In this document: positions 23,363-34,545 of the stretch, piece by piece
How positions within the stretch are numbered: the stretch's first letter is position 1
Layout of the letters: the number at the start of each line of letters is the position of its first letter
Notes under the pieces: model-generated
What the model saw: the letters and a program-made list of their open reading frames with translations, nothing else
Told to the model about the DNA's origin: nothing
The model's database searches: none
DNA from: Polytrichum commune
Lineage: Eukaryota; Streptophyta; Polytrichopsida; Polytrichales; Polytrichaceae
Direction of reading: 5' to 3'
Assembly: GCA_950295325.1 (NCBI GenBank)
Contig: OX485805.1
Coordinates: forward strand, 28,445,501-28,509,500
Length of the DNA stretch: 64,000 nucleotides
Program-made: the position numbers and the translations under genes

Positions 23363-24688
23363 ATGCAGCGCGCGCGGCCGGAGGAGGAGGGCGACGATGC
23401 GGAAGAGGAACCGACGCAGCTTAACACCAGCACGTGCAGCCTGTACCTCGTGGTATCCACCGACAAGCTGACGGCCAGGTACACGGGCGATGGGCGGCAC
23501 GGCAACGACGTGGGAGCCATTCAGGCCAATCGGCCGGCGCCGTGCCACCGGCTGCTGTATTACTTCGAGATGACGGTGAAGGATCGCGGGCAGAAGGGTT
23601 ACACCACCATAGGGTTTACGGACGAGCATTTCAAGAACTCGCGGCAGCCGGGATGGGAGGCGAACACCTACGGGTATCACGGCGACGACGGGTTCCTGTA
23701 TCACGGGCAGGGGCGAGGGGAGTCATATGCGCAAGGGTTTACCACGGGCGATACGGTGGGCGCGGGCATCAATTACGCCAGGCAGGAGATCTTCTTCACG
23801 AGGAACGGGAAGGTGCAGCCCAGCATTTACAAAGATGTGAAGAGTCCGCTGTATCCGACCATCGGCCTGCACAGCCCTAACGAGAAAGTGGAAGTGAATT
23901 TTGGGAAGCGGAAGTTCATGTACGACGTGGAGACGTTGATATTGGAAGAAAGGGGCCGCAGGCAGCGGGAGGTGGAGAGCCTTCCGCTCCCGCCCGCCGC
24001 GAACCATAGCATCGTGCGCGCGTTCTTGCTCCACTACGGTTACCACGACACGCTGACGGCTTTCGACGCCGCATGCGGGGCTGCGAGCGGGGACGACAGC
24101 GTGGACTCCGTGGCACTGAGAGACGTGATTCCTCAGGAGGACGCCAACGGCATGGTAGAGGACGACGTGTACGCGTTGGAGCAGCGCAAGGTGTTGCGTC
24201 GGTTGGCCAGGGATGGCAACGTGGACGGCGTTTTGGGGAAACTGCAGGAATGGTATCCAAAGGTACAGGATTACCCTACCCTGACCTTTCTTCTGCACTG
24301 CCAGAAGTTCCTGGAATTGTTGAAGTCGGGGCAAGTGGAGGCAGCCGTAGAATGTGCCCGCACGAAGCTCGCCGGATTCTTGGGATGCTCACAGGACCAC
24401 GATCTGCTTTTACAAGATTGCCTAGCATTACTAGCCTACGAACGACCACAAGATTCCCCCATGGCTTACCTCCTCCACTTCAGTCAGCGCGAGGTGGTGG
24501 CGGACGCAGTCAATGCATTTGTCTTGGAGGCCAATCATCCTAACAAAAAGCCTCCTCAATCCGCACTAGAGAAGCTCCTGCGGCAGCTCACAGCTTGCCA
24601 TGTCGAGAAGCGACATTTGAACGGGGGCCAAGGGGAGGTATTCAGACTCCATCGCATCTTGCAGGGCGGCAAAGATGGTGGCTGGTAG
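23363..24688 (+). CDS. RanBPM-like SPRY/LisH/CTLH/CRA protein, copy B
   Basis: A single-exon gene of about 441 residues with the same domain order as copy A: SPRY, LisH, CTLH, CRA. Against copy A the protein shows substitutions at about residues 121 (A/S), 124 (E/Q), 182 (Q/K), 292 (A/G), 304 (F/Y), 417 (D/V) and 421 (Y/H), plus a replaced short loop near 390 that is three residues shorter. No stop or frameshift is seen, so both copies look able to make a scaffold for the GID/CTLH ubiquitin ligase. The differences cluster toward the C-terminal CRA part. The start was chosen as the first in-frame Met; the frame is open upstream without an ATG. Confidence 0.9.
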   Translation: MQRARPEEEGDDAEEEPTQLNTSTCSLYLVVSTDKLTARYTGDGRHGNDVGAIQANRPAPCHRLLYYFEMTVKDRGQKGYTTIGFTDEHFKNSRQPGWEANTYGYHGDDGFLYHGQGRGESYAQGFTTGDTVGAGINYARQEIFFTRNGKVQPSIYKDVKSPLYPTIGLHSPNEKVEVNFGKRKFMYDVETLILEERGRRQREVESLPLPPAANHSIVRAFLLHYGYHDTLTAFDAACGAASGDDSVDSVALRDVIPQEDANGMVEDDVYALEQRKVLRRLARDGNVDGVLGKLQEWYPKVQDYPTLTFLLHCQKFLELLKSGQVEAAVECARTKLAGFLGCSQDHDLLLQDCLALLAYERPQDSPMAYLLHFSQREVVADAVNAFVLEANHPNKKPPQSALEKLLRQLTACHVEKRHLNGGQGEVFRLHRILQGGKDGGW

Positions 24689-24917
24689 TGGCAAGGGAAC
24701 AATTGACCTGCCGATTAATGCAGTGCTGCCGTTCGTTGTCAGAGGTAGACTCTTTTCATGCAATTTTTTGGGTTCACTGAAATCAGTGGGGGGAAAATGT
24801 GTGGGAAGCACAGTCAACACGTTGCTTAGGAGGATGTAATGGTGAGAGGCTAGGAGTATTCTCCTACTTCCAGGCCTTCCTCGAGTGAAAAGAAGTGACC
24901 CCCTTAAAAGCTGTGAA

Positions 24918-24923
24918 TAAAGA
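24918..24923 (+). terminator. Poly(A) signal of RanBPM copy B
   Basis: AATAAA about 230 bases past the stop codon, in sequence matching that around the signal of copy A. Confidence 0.5.
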
Positions 24924-24975
24924 ACCACCATATACGATCATCCCTGCGTGGAAGGTGAATGAGCTTGCGTGAACG

Positions 24976-27093
24976 TGCCACACCATCTACTGTACGGTTT
25001 TCCTGTTTCTGTACATAACCTCTTGGAGTCCTTCAGAGTGCTGACGACGTCGTTTTGACGGTAGTTACGTGTGGCTCTGGTGGCCAAATAGGAGAGACGG
25101 TGGGAGACTTTCGGATGTGGCAGTTTGTTTTACTGAAATAGTTCTCTGAATGTGTATGCATTGATGCAGGGAGAGGTGACTCTTTGTGTGACAATCAACA
25201 GGTTAGGAGGAGCAAATGCACAGTGCGAAAGGATATTAGGTTTAGGGTTGAGCTAAGGCGGTGAACTGATTAACATGGTGGAGAGCTACTTGTTCCGAAT
25301 CTGGGGAGACAGACTATTTCTCTTTATTGTCTGTCTGAAGGGTTGGGGTCCAGGGAGTGGAGTGTTGGGAAATAAATGGTTGCTCAAAATGGTGGAGGGA
25401 GTATGTGCCATTTATGTGTCTTGAGTCGGAATCAGAAGAGGAACCTGTGCATTTGTGGTGTTGGGGCAGTTTAGTTGTTCAGAACCTGAGTCTCACTGTC
25501 AAGTTGAGTGAACCAATTTCAAATAACATTCAGTGGTAAGACTTGGGGTGGTTGTAATCAGTCATGACATCGAAGCGAGTCTGAGGGTTGCCTCATTGGA
25601 TTGCAACTATTTGAGCCTGATTATGAAATTCACAGGCAATGAGCTTTTTGGTTTCTGGGAAACTGTAATGGAAGCAGGAAGCCACCTCTACTCTTTGAAT
25701 TGATCTGCCTGCACTCACAAGGCTCCAGAGATATATATACATGGAGATTGTTGAGATAATTGTTGTGTATTCCTTATTCCTCGGTGCACTAATAGTAGTT
25801 GAACAGTCCACCAGATAACAGGTTTCCATCCTCTTAAATGGTTGTAGTGGGAGCCCCATGGACCTGAGATATGTTGGGAAGGGTGAGGTCCAGCATGAGG
25901 TAAATTTGTTTTTACATGATGTGGTTAGGTTTTTGTACTTCGCGTGGTGTGGCTTTCCTTCTTCCACGAATGCTTGGAAGTGTTACTTTGAAAGGAGTTC
26001 AAAACTCGATCTCAAAATCTTCTAATCTCTGTGTTAATGATTTACAGCAATTATGGTGCCCAACAATCCAAAGAATGTTTGCCTTTAATTTTGATATTAA
26101 ATTTCGCCTCTTGTAGAAGCGCTTTTCAAAACTTCACTAGAACTGAAACCACTGAACCTATTATTTCCCACATCAAAAGTGATTTACATTGAGTGAGGTA
26201 CAAGAAAGGGCTTGCTATGTAATTTCTTATTTTGTGGAGGCAATTCATCGAACCAAATTTAATGAAGTTGTTTCAAATGGAAGTACAAGGAAGAACCGAA
26301 GCATTGCCATGAATACCTGACTGATAATAAACAAAGAGTGAGGATATGTAGGAGTCAAGGAATTGGCCCAAATTCAATAGTTATATGCAATATTTATAAC
26401 AATTCAAGATGATTCACAGCAAGGTTATATGCATGGATGCCACCAGTCTTTCCCAATATAGCCTACTGCAAATATGATATGTTGATCTGAAGGATGAAAT
26501 TCATCTGGTAATGGCTTGAAGATTCCTTCTGTTCACAATTAGCTATTTCATCCAATATAGTTTCCTTAAGGTAAGCACGCCAAACTCAGTCACTTTTCTT
26601 CATAGGACATGCGGTGTGGATCTAAGGACATGCTAAAAACATGCATTCAAAGACATATACACAAATGAAGGTGGACTATGTGCTCGTCTAGGTTGATAGT
26701 CAATCTAATTGGAAGGTATATGGGCCTTACTTGACTACTATTCGGTGTTATGCGGATCTGCAAGTTGAAATTTATGGCCATCTGCAAATGTACCTGAAGA
26801 AGCACGGATGAATCCCATAAAGTTTTGTAACTAATCTTGAATTGTTATAAATATTGAATTTTATTGGGCAGTGAGCCCTAAGAAGGCTCCATAGGTATCT
26901 TGATAATTGAGACCGAAATGAATGATTAATTTTGATCATGAATGATTAATTTTGAGCATTAATTTTGTAAACATGTATTCCTGGTGTCCATTCTTACATA
27001 TGGACCTACTACCCACCACTCAAATATAGTATTTTGATTAAGATAAGTAACCAGAATAAGTCCACAGACCTCATGATTGTTCAAGAAGAAAAG
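24976..27093. other. Intergenic DNA, no gene recognised
   Basis: Unique-looking sequence downstream of RanBPM copy B, with only short frames. No transposon ends were seen. Confidence 0.45.
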
Positions 27094-27760
27094 AGTCTTT
27101 GGTATGATAATGGACAAGGAATTCATATGGTCTCCAAAATGCATGAAGAAAATGGCTATAACCTTGATGTGAATCATCTTGAACTAATTGTGTGTTCAAC
27201 ATCCTATACTACATTATCTTAATCAGACACCCCTATTTGGGTGGTTTTTGGTTGGATGTGACAGAGTGTTCGGGAAGGATTTTGAGCTAAACCTGTTGAG
27301 ATCCTAGTGTTTCCAAGTCCAGCCGTTTAAATCTTTTCGGTTTTTCTTCACTAATTTGAGGTATGTTCTATAAATTCCTCTAAAATGATTGGTAAATTTC
27401 CTGAAGTCTTGAACTTCAACCGGTTATTTCTCAAACCCAACCTGGTCATCTGTAACTAGTGGCCAGTTCGCCCTGTTCATTGGCGTGGCATTGAGAGCGG
27501 ATATTAAGAAGGGTGTGTACAACATATTAGACTTTGTTCACTATCATACCCAACCTGGGTTCAGTAGTCAACATAACTGGGGGATGACGATTTAATGAGC
27601 ACAACAATCTTCACTTTGATAATGAATAAGATATTCATATGAGCTCCAAAAATTATGAGGAAAGTGGCTACAACCTCAATCTAGATTTGCTAAGCATCTA
27701 GTACTCATCACGTGTTTCATATCCTAGGAGAAGTGTCTAGTTAGAACAGTCGCCTTTTAA
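27094..27760. repeat. Diverged direct repeat downstream of the receptor kinase
   Basis: 27094-27206 and 27609-27725 are related (shared blocks 'attcatatg.(g/t)ctccaaaa', 'gctacaacct', 'tcatatccta'). They are separated by a hAT-like MITE. A further fragment of the same end occurs at about 27980-28026, before the real last exon. Together they suggest repeated tandem duplication of this 3' flank. Confidence 0.6.
27262..27482. mobile_element. hAT-like MITE, decayed copy
   Basis: Matches the family defined at 37787-38019 and 53793-54004, including internal CTTCAACCGGTTATTTCTC. Both ends are mutated (CAGAGTGTTCGGGAAGG… and …TTCGCCCTGTTCATTG) and the 8-bp flanks no longer match, so it is an old insertion. 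Confidence 0.75.
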
Positions 27761-27773
27761 GACCCATCTACCT

Positions 27774-27985
27774 TAAGTGAAGAGCGGTTCAGGCCTTCAG
27801 GGAATGGTGGCATGGAATAATTTGTTGTTGTCTCGAAGAGGAGACTGATGATCGGCACGCATTGACAGCTTCTCAAGCAAGGACAGCCGGACGCTGCTCG
27901 GGGACAAGCACGATGCATAGCATGGTTACCATGTCCTCATTGTTTTTGGTACTGCAATGCAAGCTCCACGTCAAGCACCTTGGCC
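27774..27985 (-). pseudogene. Decayed duplicate of the receptor kinase last exon
   Basis: On the minus strand it parallels 28314-28540. It keeps the C-terminal segment, the stretch around the EKLS and ERR motifs, and the surrounding flank, but with frameshifts, a deletion of roughly 16 bases in the part matching RRPKMNE, and many substitutions. It lies directly downstream of the working exon, in the same orientation, and has no splice acceptor or upstream exons, so it is a dead tandem copy. Confidence 0.75.
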
Positions 27986-28316
27986 TAATCGCGTGTTTAA
28001 TATTCTAGGAAAAGTGGCTAGTCGGGGGGAAAAGTGTTCCATTTATGCCCACTTACCGAGTTACTACATCTCTATGCTACATGATGAACTGAAAAGAGGA
28101 ACTCGAAAGATTGATGTTATCTGATCATTAGGATGCTTCCTCCTACATGCCATTCGAGGTAGAATATCGATTATCGTTGAACTTAAGAGAGGAAGATGAC
28201 GCCAACCGAAGGCTGCCATGTGAATGAGAGACGCTTCGCCTTTGATCATAGACTTCAGCCCCGGGTTTGTTCAGCTTGTACTTGAGTTGTCATAGTGAGG
28301 GCAGGGCAATATTAAG

Positions 28317-31300
28317 TTACGAGCGGTTCAAGCCTTCAGGGGATGGCGGTATGGAATAATTGGTGTCGTGATCTCCAAGAGGAGACTGAAGGTCGGCACA
28401 CATTGATAGCTTTTCAAGTAAGGATAGGACCTCGTTCATCTTGGGACGCCGCTCGGGGATGGGCTCAATGCACAACATGGCGGTCTGCAACATGGACACC
28501 ATGTCCTCCTCGATGTTTTGGAACTGCAGGAGCTCTGTGTCGAACACCTCGGCCGTCCACTCCTCTCGCACCACAGAGTGCACCCACCGCGGCAGGTCGA
28601 TGCCGTCGTCCGACGGGTGAAGGGGCGCTGGCGCTTTCCCCGTCAAAATCTCAAGTAGCATCTGCACAAGACGCAGACATCACAATGTGCATGTGATATT
28701 GTTGACAATACTGTTATAAAAATGTGGGGGATTCTGAAATGCATATCCATTACAAGGAACGTGTCCTATGTGACAATGAAGTGGTGTTTTCAACATTACC
28801 AATGCGAAATTAACCAAGAAAACGTGGAAACTCATATAGGACACATTCCATTTGATGGAGCCACACTTTGTCGTAGTGTGATGATCTCACATGAGGAATC
28901 AAAAACCATTGCAATAAGAATGAAGGGCCAATGCCATGCGCATGAAGGTTGAAGCTAGGTTGCAAAGGTTTTTGCTTAGTATGAGTATGTTACTTTACTC
29001 ATGCTTCAAGTTCAGCAATTCAATGGCTAGGTTACGCTTAAAAATGTTATGGTTACATGGGTATGTTAAACCCTAACATGTCCAAATCTTACTTAAACAC
29101 AACATATATGAGGGCAAGGGAAGACGCAAGAGAATTTACGAGGAAGGAGGAGAGGAAGGGATGAAGGATGGCCGGAGGGAGGGAGGAAGGGGGAGAGAAG
29201 TAGATCTCATTTTGTTTATCTTAGACTATATGTAGTCATCTTTTCGAGTGACATGAGTGTACATAATTTTCCTTTTCTCAATATTTATGGGATGTTTTCA
29301 AGAGGGGTCCACATGATTGTGTCACTCACCACACCGAAGCTGTAGACATCTGCTTGTTGCGAGATGCGTTTGGATCCCACATGTTCAGGTGCCCGATAAC
29401 CGGACACCCGAGACGTGGCTGACACCGTAGGGTTCATGATGAGCGCAAGGCCGAAATCCGCGACTAAAGGGTTGTAGTTTTCGTCCATAAGAATGTTCGA
29501 GGACTTTATGTTGCCATGAGGGAACTTCTGCATTCCACAATCATGGTGCAAATGTGCCAAGGCCTTGGCCACTCCCACCGCTATTCTCAATCTCGTGATC
29601 CAATCCAACGGGATTCGACCTGGCCCCCGGTTTCCTGCACACATCAACGTACCATTCAACTCTACTTATTCAACTCTGCTTCCAGTAATGACCCTTCCTT
29701 AACAATCTCCCACAAATATTTGAAGAAAGAAATATTCTAAAAGGTGGCACATCAAGATTGCCCCTCGCCCGTTGATCTCAAGGGTGGCTACGCTTTGGGT
29801 CCTAAAATCATTTAAGGGGTTCCCCAAACTAATCACCTCAAATGGAACGAAGTATAGATACATAATGTGAACTGGGTTGGAGTTAGTCTTATTACATACC
29901 CTTCAAAACGTAATGTCTTTTGAGTATAAACTCAACATTTAGCTGATGATTCAGTCAACATTGATTCAACCCATAATGCAACTGTTTAGGTCTTGCAACC
30001 ATTAAATCTAGAAACAAAGGATTGAACGTGAAACCCTAAGGTTTGTAGGGATTGATCTAGTGTTGTAGTGTGATGTGATTGAATGAATGTGAACATAGCT
30101 TTGATGATAAATGAAGGTTTGTGATATTTCATGGAAAAGAGAGCACTGCTAGTTGTGTAGGTAATGATTAGCTCATTACCCAATGCTCTAAAATGTTATG
30201 CAACGTTGATTCAACTCTTATTGCAACCTTTTAGATCTTGCAACCATAAACTATGGAAACAAAAGATTGAAACCCTACGTTCGGTAGGCATCGAATCAAT
30301 TCGAAATGAGTGTTGATGATATATGAATTTAAAGTTTGTGATGTTTCATGATTGAACATTGAAGAGACCAGAGAGCTCACCATGCAACCTTTTAGGTCTT
30401 GCAACCATAAACTATAGAATACCGAAGTTTAAACTTGAAATCTTATATTTGATTGGCATTGATCCAGTATTGTAGTTTGATGTAATCGATTTATGTGAAA
30501 GTAGTGTTGATGATAAGAGTTTGTGATGAAAGGTTTGTGATGAAGTTTGGTGATCGAACCATGGAGAAGAGAGCAGAGGCTGCCTTTGCGCTGCCAGTCG
30601 AGTTAACTTTACAATAGCTAATGATTCATTCGACATTGATTCGACTCATAATGTAACCATAAAAATTCCAAACATCAAAAGATTAGATTTGAGCCCTATG
30701 TTTGGTAGGCACTAATTCAGTGCTGTAGTTTGATGTAATTGAATCCATGTGAATCCATACGAATTTAGAGGTTTGTGATAAAGTTTAGTGATCGAACCAT
30801 GGAGAAGAGAGTAGAGGCTGCCGTTCCGCTGGTAGTCGTAGACCAACAGCTTCTCCTCTTTCGCATAGTAGTAAGCTCGCAAGGGCAGCACGTTGGGGTG
30901 TCGGAGCTTCCCCACCATCTCCATCCGCTGCTCGAAGTCTTTCCTGCTCGAAGTGCTCACCTCCTTCAACCGCTTCACGGCCACAATCTTCCCATTCTCC
31001 AACACCGCCTTGTACGCCGTGCCGAAACTGCCCTTGCCTAACATCTCCGCGGAAGCTCGCAACAAATCCTCCAGCTGAAACTTTGTGCGAGACTTAGTAT
31101 CAGAACCGTCCTCTAAGAAAACAAGCTTGCAACGCTGGGATTCCAACGCCTTTTGCATGGGAGCGATGTAAGTTGACGAGAGTGCGATGTTCACGTTGTC
31201 GTCGGATTTCTTTCCAGGCTTAAGCTCACCCCCGTGTCGTTGAGGGTATCGTTTCCAGTAGTATACTAAAGATGAGAAGATGACGAGAAGAAGGGCAGCG

Positions 31301-32142
31301 GCATCTCCGACAACAATTGCAACAATGGTGCCTGTGCTTAGTCCAGATTTCTTCTTTGTGACGGTTACCCCTGGTCCCATGCTCTGAGTGGAGGGAACTG
31401 TCTTCGGAACTGCCCCATCGCACATTAGCCCAGGGAAGAGTGGCCGGCCGCACAGATTGGGGTTACCTTGGAAGGCCGATGCACCGAACTTGTCGAGGGA
31501 TGGAGGGATGGAGCCAACAAATTGGTTATGGGAGATGTTGAAGTCGCTCAAGCTGCTGAGTTGGAGTGGAGGGATAAGTCCGGAGAGCTGATTGTACTCA
31601 AGCCGAAGTGTTGCCAGATGTGCGAGTTTCATAATGCTTGTAGGAATGGGACCGGAAAGTCGGTTGCTGGAAGCGGTAAAGCGTACTAACCTCGCGAGCA
31701 TGGCGACCGAGGCTGGGATGGTTCCGGAGAACTCATTGTTCTGGAGGTAGAGGTGCGTTAGGAATTTCCACTGAGTCATGTCGGGGAGGGAGCCGTTGAG
31801 AGCATTATCTTTCAAGCTTAGAAGGCGCAGGTGGCTTAGGCTTGCCAACATGTCAATGGGACCTGTGAGGTTCAGACCTTCCAGTACAAGGTCCCGGACA
31901 TAGCCTGCCTCATCGCAGTTGACCCCATCCCACAGACATGAGTTGTTCCCAGCTATAGTCCAGTTCCTGAGAGACAACAGGCTTGGGTCCGCCGAAGCTC
32001 GAAATGCTTCTAGGATGTGCCCTTCTGGGGAGGAGAAGGACGCAGCTCTTGCTCCGATCATGCATGCGGAAATTGTAATGCTGCAAATTATTACAAGTTT
32101 GAAGCTGAGGAAACTGGACGTTTCTGGCCCGTCCCTGCCCAT
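28317..32142 (-). CDS. LRR receptor-like pseudokinase (three exons)
   Basis: Exons 32142-30798, 29634-29330 and 28661-28317 on the minus strand; the first junction is phase 1 (CATG/GTTCGA donor, TGTGCAG acceptor) and the second phase 0 (GTG/GTGAGT, TGTGCAG). The joined product has 664 residues. It has a signal peptide (about 14-34), an LRR N-terminal cap with W-N-C and C-W motifs, about five LRRs (90-215), a short juxtamembrane tail, one transmembrane helix (about 268-292) and a kinase-like domain from about 360. The Gly loop GKGSFG (369-374), Lys390, DFG (508-510) and APE are present. The catalytic HRD is HGN (488-490), as in plant 'inactive' LRR III kinases such as RLK902 and PRK types. Those act at the plasma membrane as co-receptors or scaffolds. 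The ligand is unknown. Confidence 0.93.
29940..30850 (-). repeat. Tandem array filling receptor kinase intron 1 and crossing into exon 1
   Basis: About four diverged units, starting near 29996, 30241, 30401 and 30654, each opening 'aaccataaa…' and containing 'ggtaggcattgatccagt.ttgtagtttgatgt'. A spacer 'attgattc.actcataatg' recurs at about 29960 and 30630. The two units nearest exon 1 also carry 'gatcgaaccatggagaagag', which is the end of exon 1 plus its splice donor. A second copy of the donor region therefore lies at about 30547-30566. Confidence 0.8.
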
Positions 32143-33503
32143 CTCGGTGGGGCTATGGGGATCGGCGGTTCGTTCAGAGTATCACGCACCAGCAAGGGTT
32201 GTCAGACTATCCGAGCGGCTATGACATCCATATGTAAAACTCCAGCGAATCCTTCGTCAGTGTTGCTAGGAACATTCTATCTCGTATATTCTCCGGATTC
32301 ATCACGCATCTGTACGAACAGCGGAAGCTGGTCAGATATGTAAGGAAAGATGATTCCCAACCTTACTGCTGCTGTTCACGTGCCACCAAATCTTAGTATG
32401 CACAACGAAGAGCTTCGGACTGGATCGAGATTTGATACCTAACATTGCATAATTCATTGGAAGTTTGGAAACATGATACGTGACAATAAAACAATTCTGA
32501 TCTTGAACGGAAATCATTGACGAATGGCCACTCTGCAAAGCTATACCTGCTGGCGCCTTTAAAAGCTTCTATGTTCAACGCTCTCACTCATGATTCCACC
32601 GAGCATACAATCCTAACATCTTGTGCTGGCCAGGTTATTAAGAGTCGGGACAGACAGAAATGCCATGAGACCGCGAAAGCTCTTTGCATAACAGGTTTCT
32701 CCAATCATAGTATAATACCATGAGCACAATCAGAAGCTAGCATCGTTGTACGTGTACAGGTTTCGACACTAAGGCTGTATCATTGTAGAGCCGTTCGGTA
32801 ATCGAGACAAGACCAGTAACGCTCTATTATTCAAACTGTAAAATCAACAAAACATCTCACCTCACGAATCATGTTCGGATGGTATTTAAACAGCACCAGG
32901 CTCCATCTATGCACGGCTCTTCTATTGATGTTTCTAAGCTTGCGTTCCATTTTTGTCAGTGACCCAACAGTGAGCAGAGCTTGGAGCTCTTATTCCCGCG
33001 TACATCGACCACCAGCTGAAGAAATCTCTAGCTCATGGCTCGTGACTCGTGGGCGGATCTTAATGTAGGTGAACCAAATAAAATTATCTGACAAAAGTGT
33101 TCTGTAGAATACTAGAGAATCTCTCATCAATCCCACTGGCAAATAGCATCACAGCTTCGTGTCGTCGGTTACGTTCTCTCGAACAATGCTATCGGGTGGT
33201 TGCATTGCAGCCCGAATGGAGCTAGCGCAGGTGCCATCTAAAACCTAGCTTGCAATTAACCCCAGTTGAACGTCAAATGTTGTAAATTGATGTTTCAAAA
33301 AAATCCTATCTCGATCTGCCTACAGTTTGCGGATCGACATTTTTAAGTGAAATTATAATGGCTCGGGATAAACAATGCTCACAGCAGTGTGCAGTGCTAG
33401 CAGCAGTGGGCACCAAAAATGTTGCTGCCCCAGCTTCATTAAACATCGCCCTTGCTCATTACTTCACGGTAGCTATACCGCACGCTATGTTACAGGCTCG
33501 TGG
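32143..33503. other. Upstream region of the receptor kinase
   Basis: Should contain the promoter on the minus strand. No convincing TATA box or known motif was singled out, and no other gene was recognised. Confidence 0.4.
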
Positions 33504-34545
33504 GGTGCCGCCAATGACAAGTTGCCTTGCAGAATATCGTTCGCACTCTCCTCACCCAGGGAAGACCGTTGTGAAGTCTCCGTTCGGAACAAATATCTGA
33601 TGCAATAGAATTGCATATGATCTACAGGAATTCGAACTTAACGCGGACAAACCAGTACACCATTTCTTAGAAAGGAATTTTAAAGGTGCCCCTGAGATGC
33701 TAACTTGAAATGGCGTGGAATGCTCGAGACAAGGACTGAAAGGCACCGCTTTTGATGATTACAGGGGTTACTTTGCAGACTAGTGGCTGGACCAAAATCT
33801 TGCAACCGTGTTGGCAATTGACAAGACCACTTGCGTGCAGGGCGAGGGTCTTCCGGCAGTCGCTCAGAACTACTGTAAGGGATGATGCACTGAGATACTG
33901 GCACAATGTTTTGATGAGAGAGCTACTGACGCACCACAATTTCTTGAATGTAGCACTCACAGAAGATGCCAGGGGCGGTGCCGGCATTGACAAGCTGCCT
34001 TGCAGAAGAGGAACAACTGTTCTCACTCTTCCTCGCCAAGGAGGACCGTTATGAAGCCTCCATTTAGGACAAGTATCTGATGAATCAAATGTATCTGTTC
34101 TCGAGGAATTACAATTTAACGGATTAGACAGACCAGTAGACCACTATGTAAGAAGGAAGTCTAAGGACATGAAGACCTGAGAATCAAATCTGCAATATTG
34201 GGCTAGATTGCTTTTCAGGCAAGGAGCTGAAATGTCCTGCACTTGAGGACCCACTTCGCAGACTGGACTGGTGGCTAGACCAAAACTTTGCTACTTCAAT
34301 ACTGCCTATTGACTGAAGCTCCAATTGCGTAAGATGACCCAGCGCGGCAGGAGAGAATCTTTCATTAGAGACTTGGAACTACCTACGGCAAGGGCACTCT
34401 CAATGAGCTGACCGCTAGGTGATGCATTCAGACATCGCCGCAAAGTTTTAGAGATCAGATCCTGCTACTGCTACAGTAACGCTGCTGCGCACCATGAAAT
34501 TCCCGAATGTAGCAGTAGAGACAGATGCACCTGGGTTGGCTTTCA
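33504..34545. repeat. Two diverged tandem units of about 473 bp or more
   Basis: 33504-33976 and 33977-34545 correspond. Shared blocks include 'tgacaag.tgccttgcagaa', 'gaccgtt.tgaag.ctcc', 'gacaaaccagta(c/g)acca', 'ggctggaccaaaa' and 'cgcacca…aatgtagca'. The GC content is higher than the surroundings. No frame persists in both units, so coding origin is unproven. Confidence 0.7.

Larger units (their letters stand above)
22345..24975 (+). repeat. Right arm of inverted RanBPM duplication
   Basis: Matches the reverse complement of 1565-5188 but lacks the 990-bp MITE, giving a paralogous empty site near 22345. The pentamer repeat at about 22529-22563 has four CATCG and three CATTG units, against one and three in the left arm. 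A (CT)n leader at about 22614-22640 is a purer repeat than its counterpart. Confidence 0.9.

Noticed and set aside
30712-30797. Continuation of receptor kinase exon 1 to a stop at 30712
   Set aside because: It reads into intron repeat DNA. A CATG/GTTCGA donor joins in frame to the next kinase exon.
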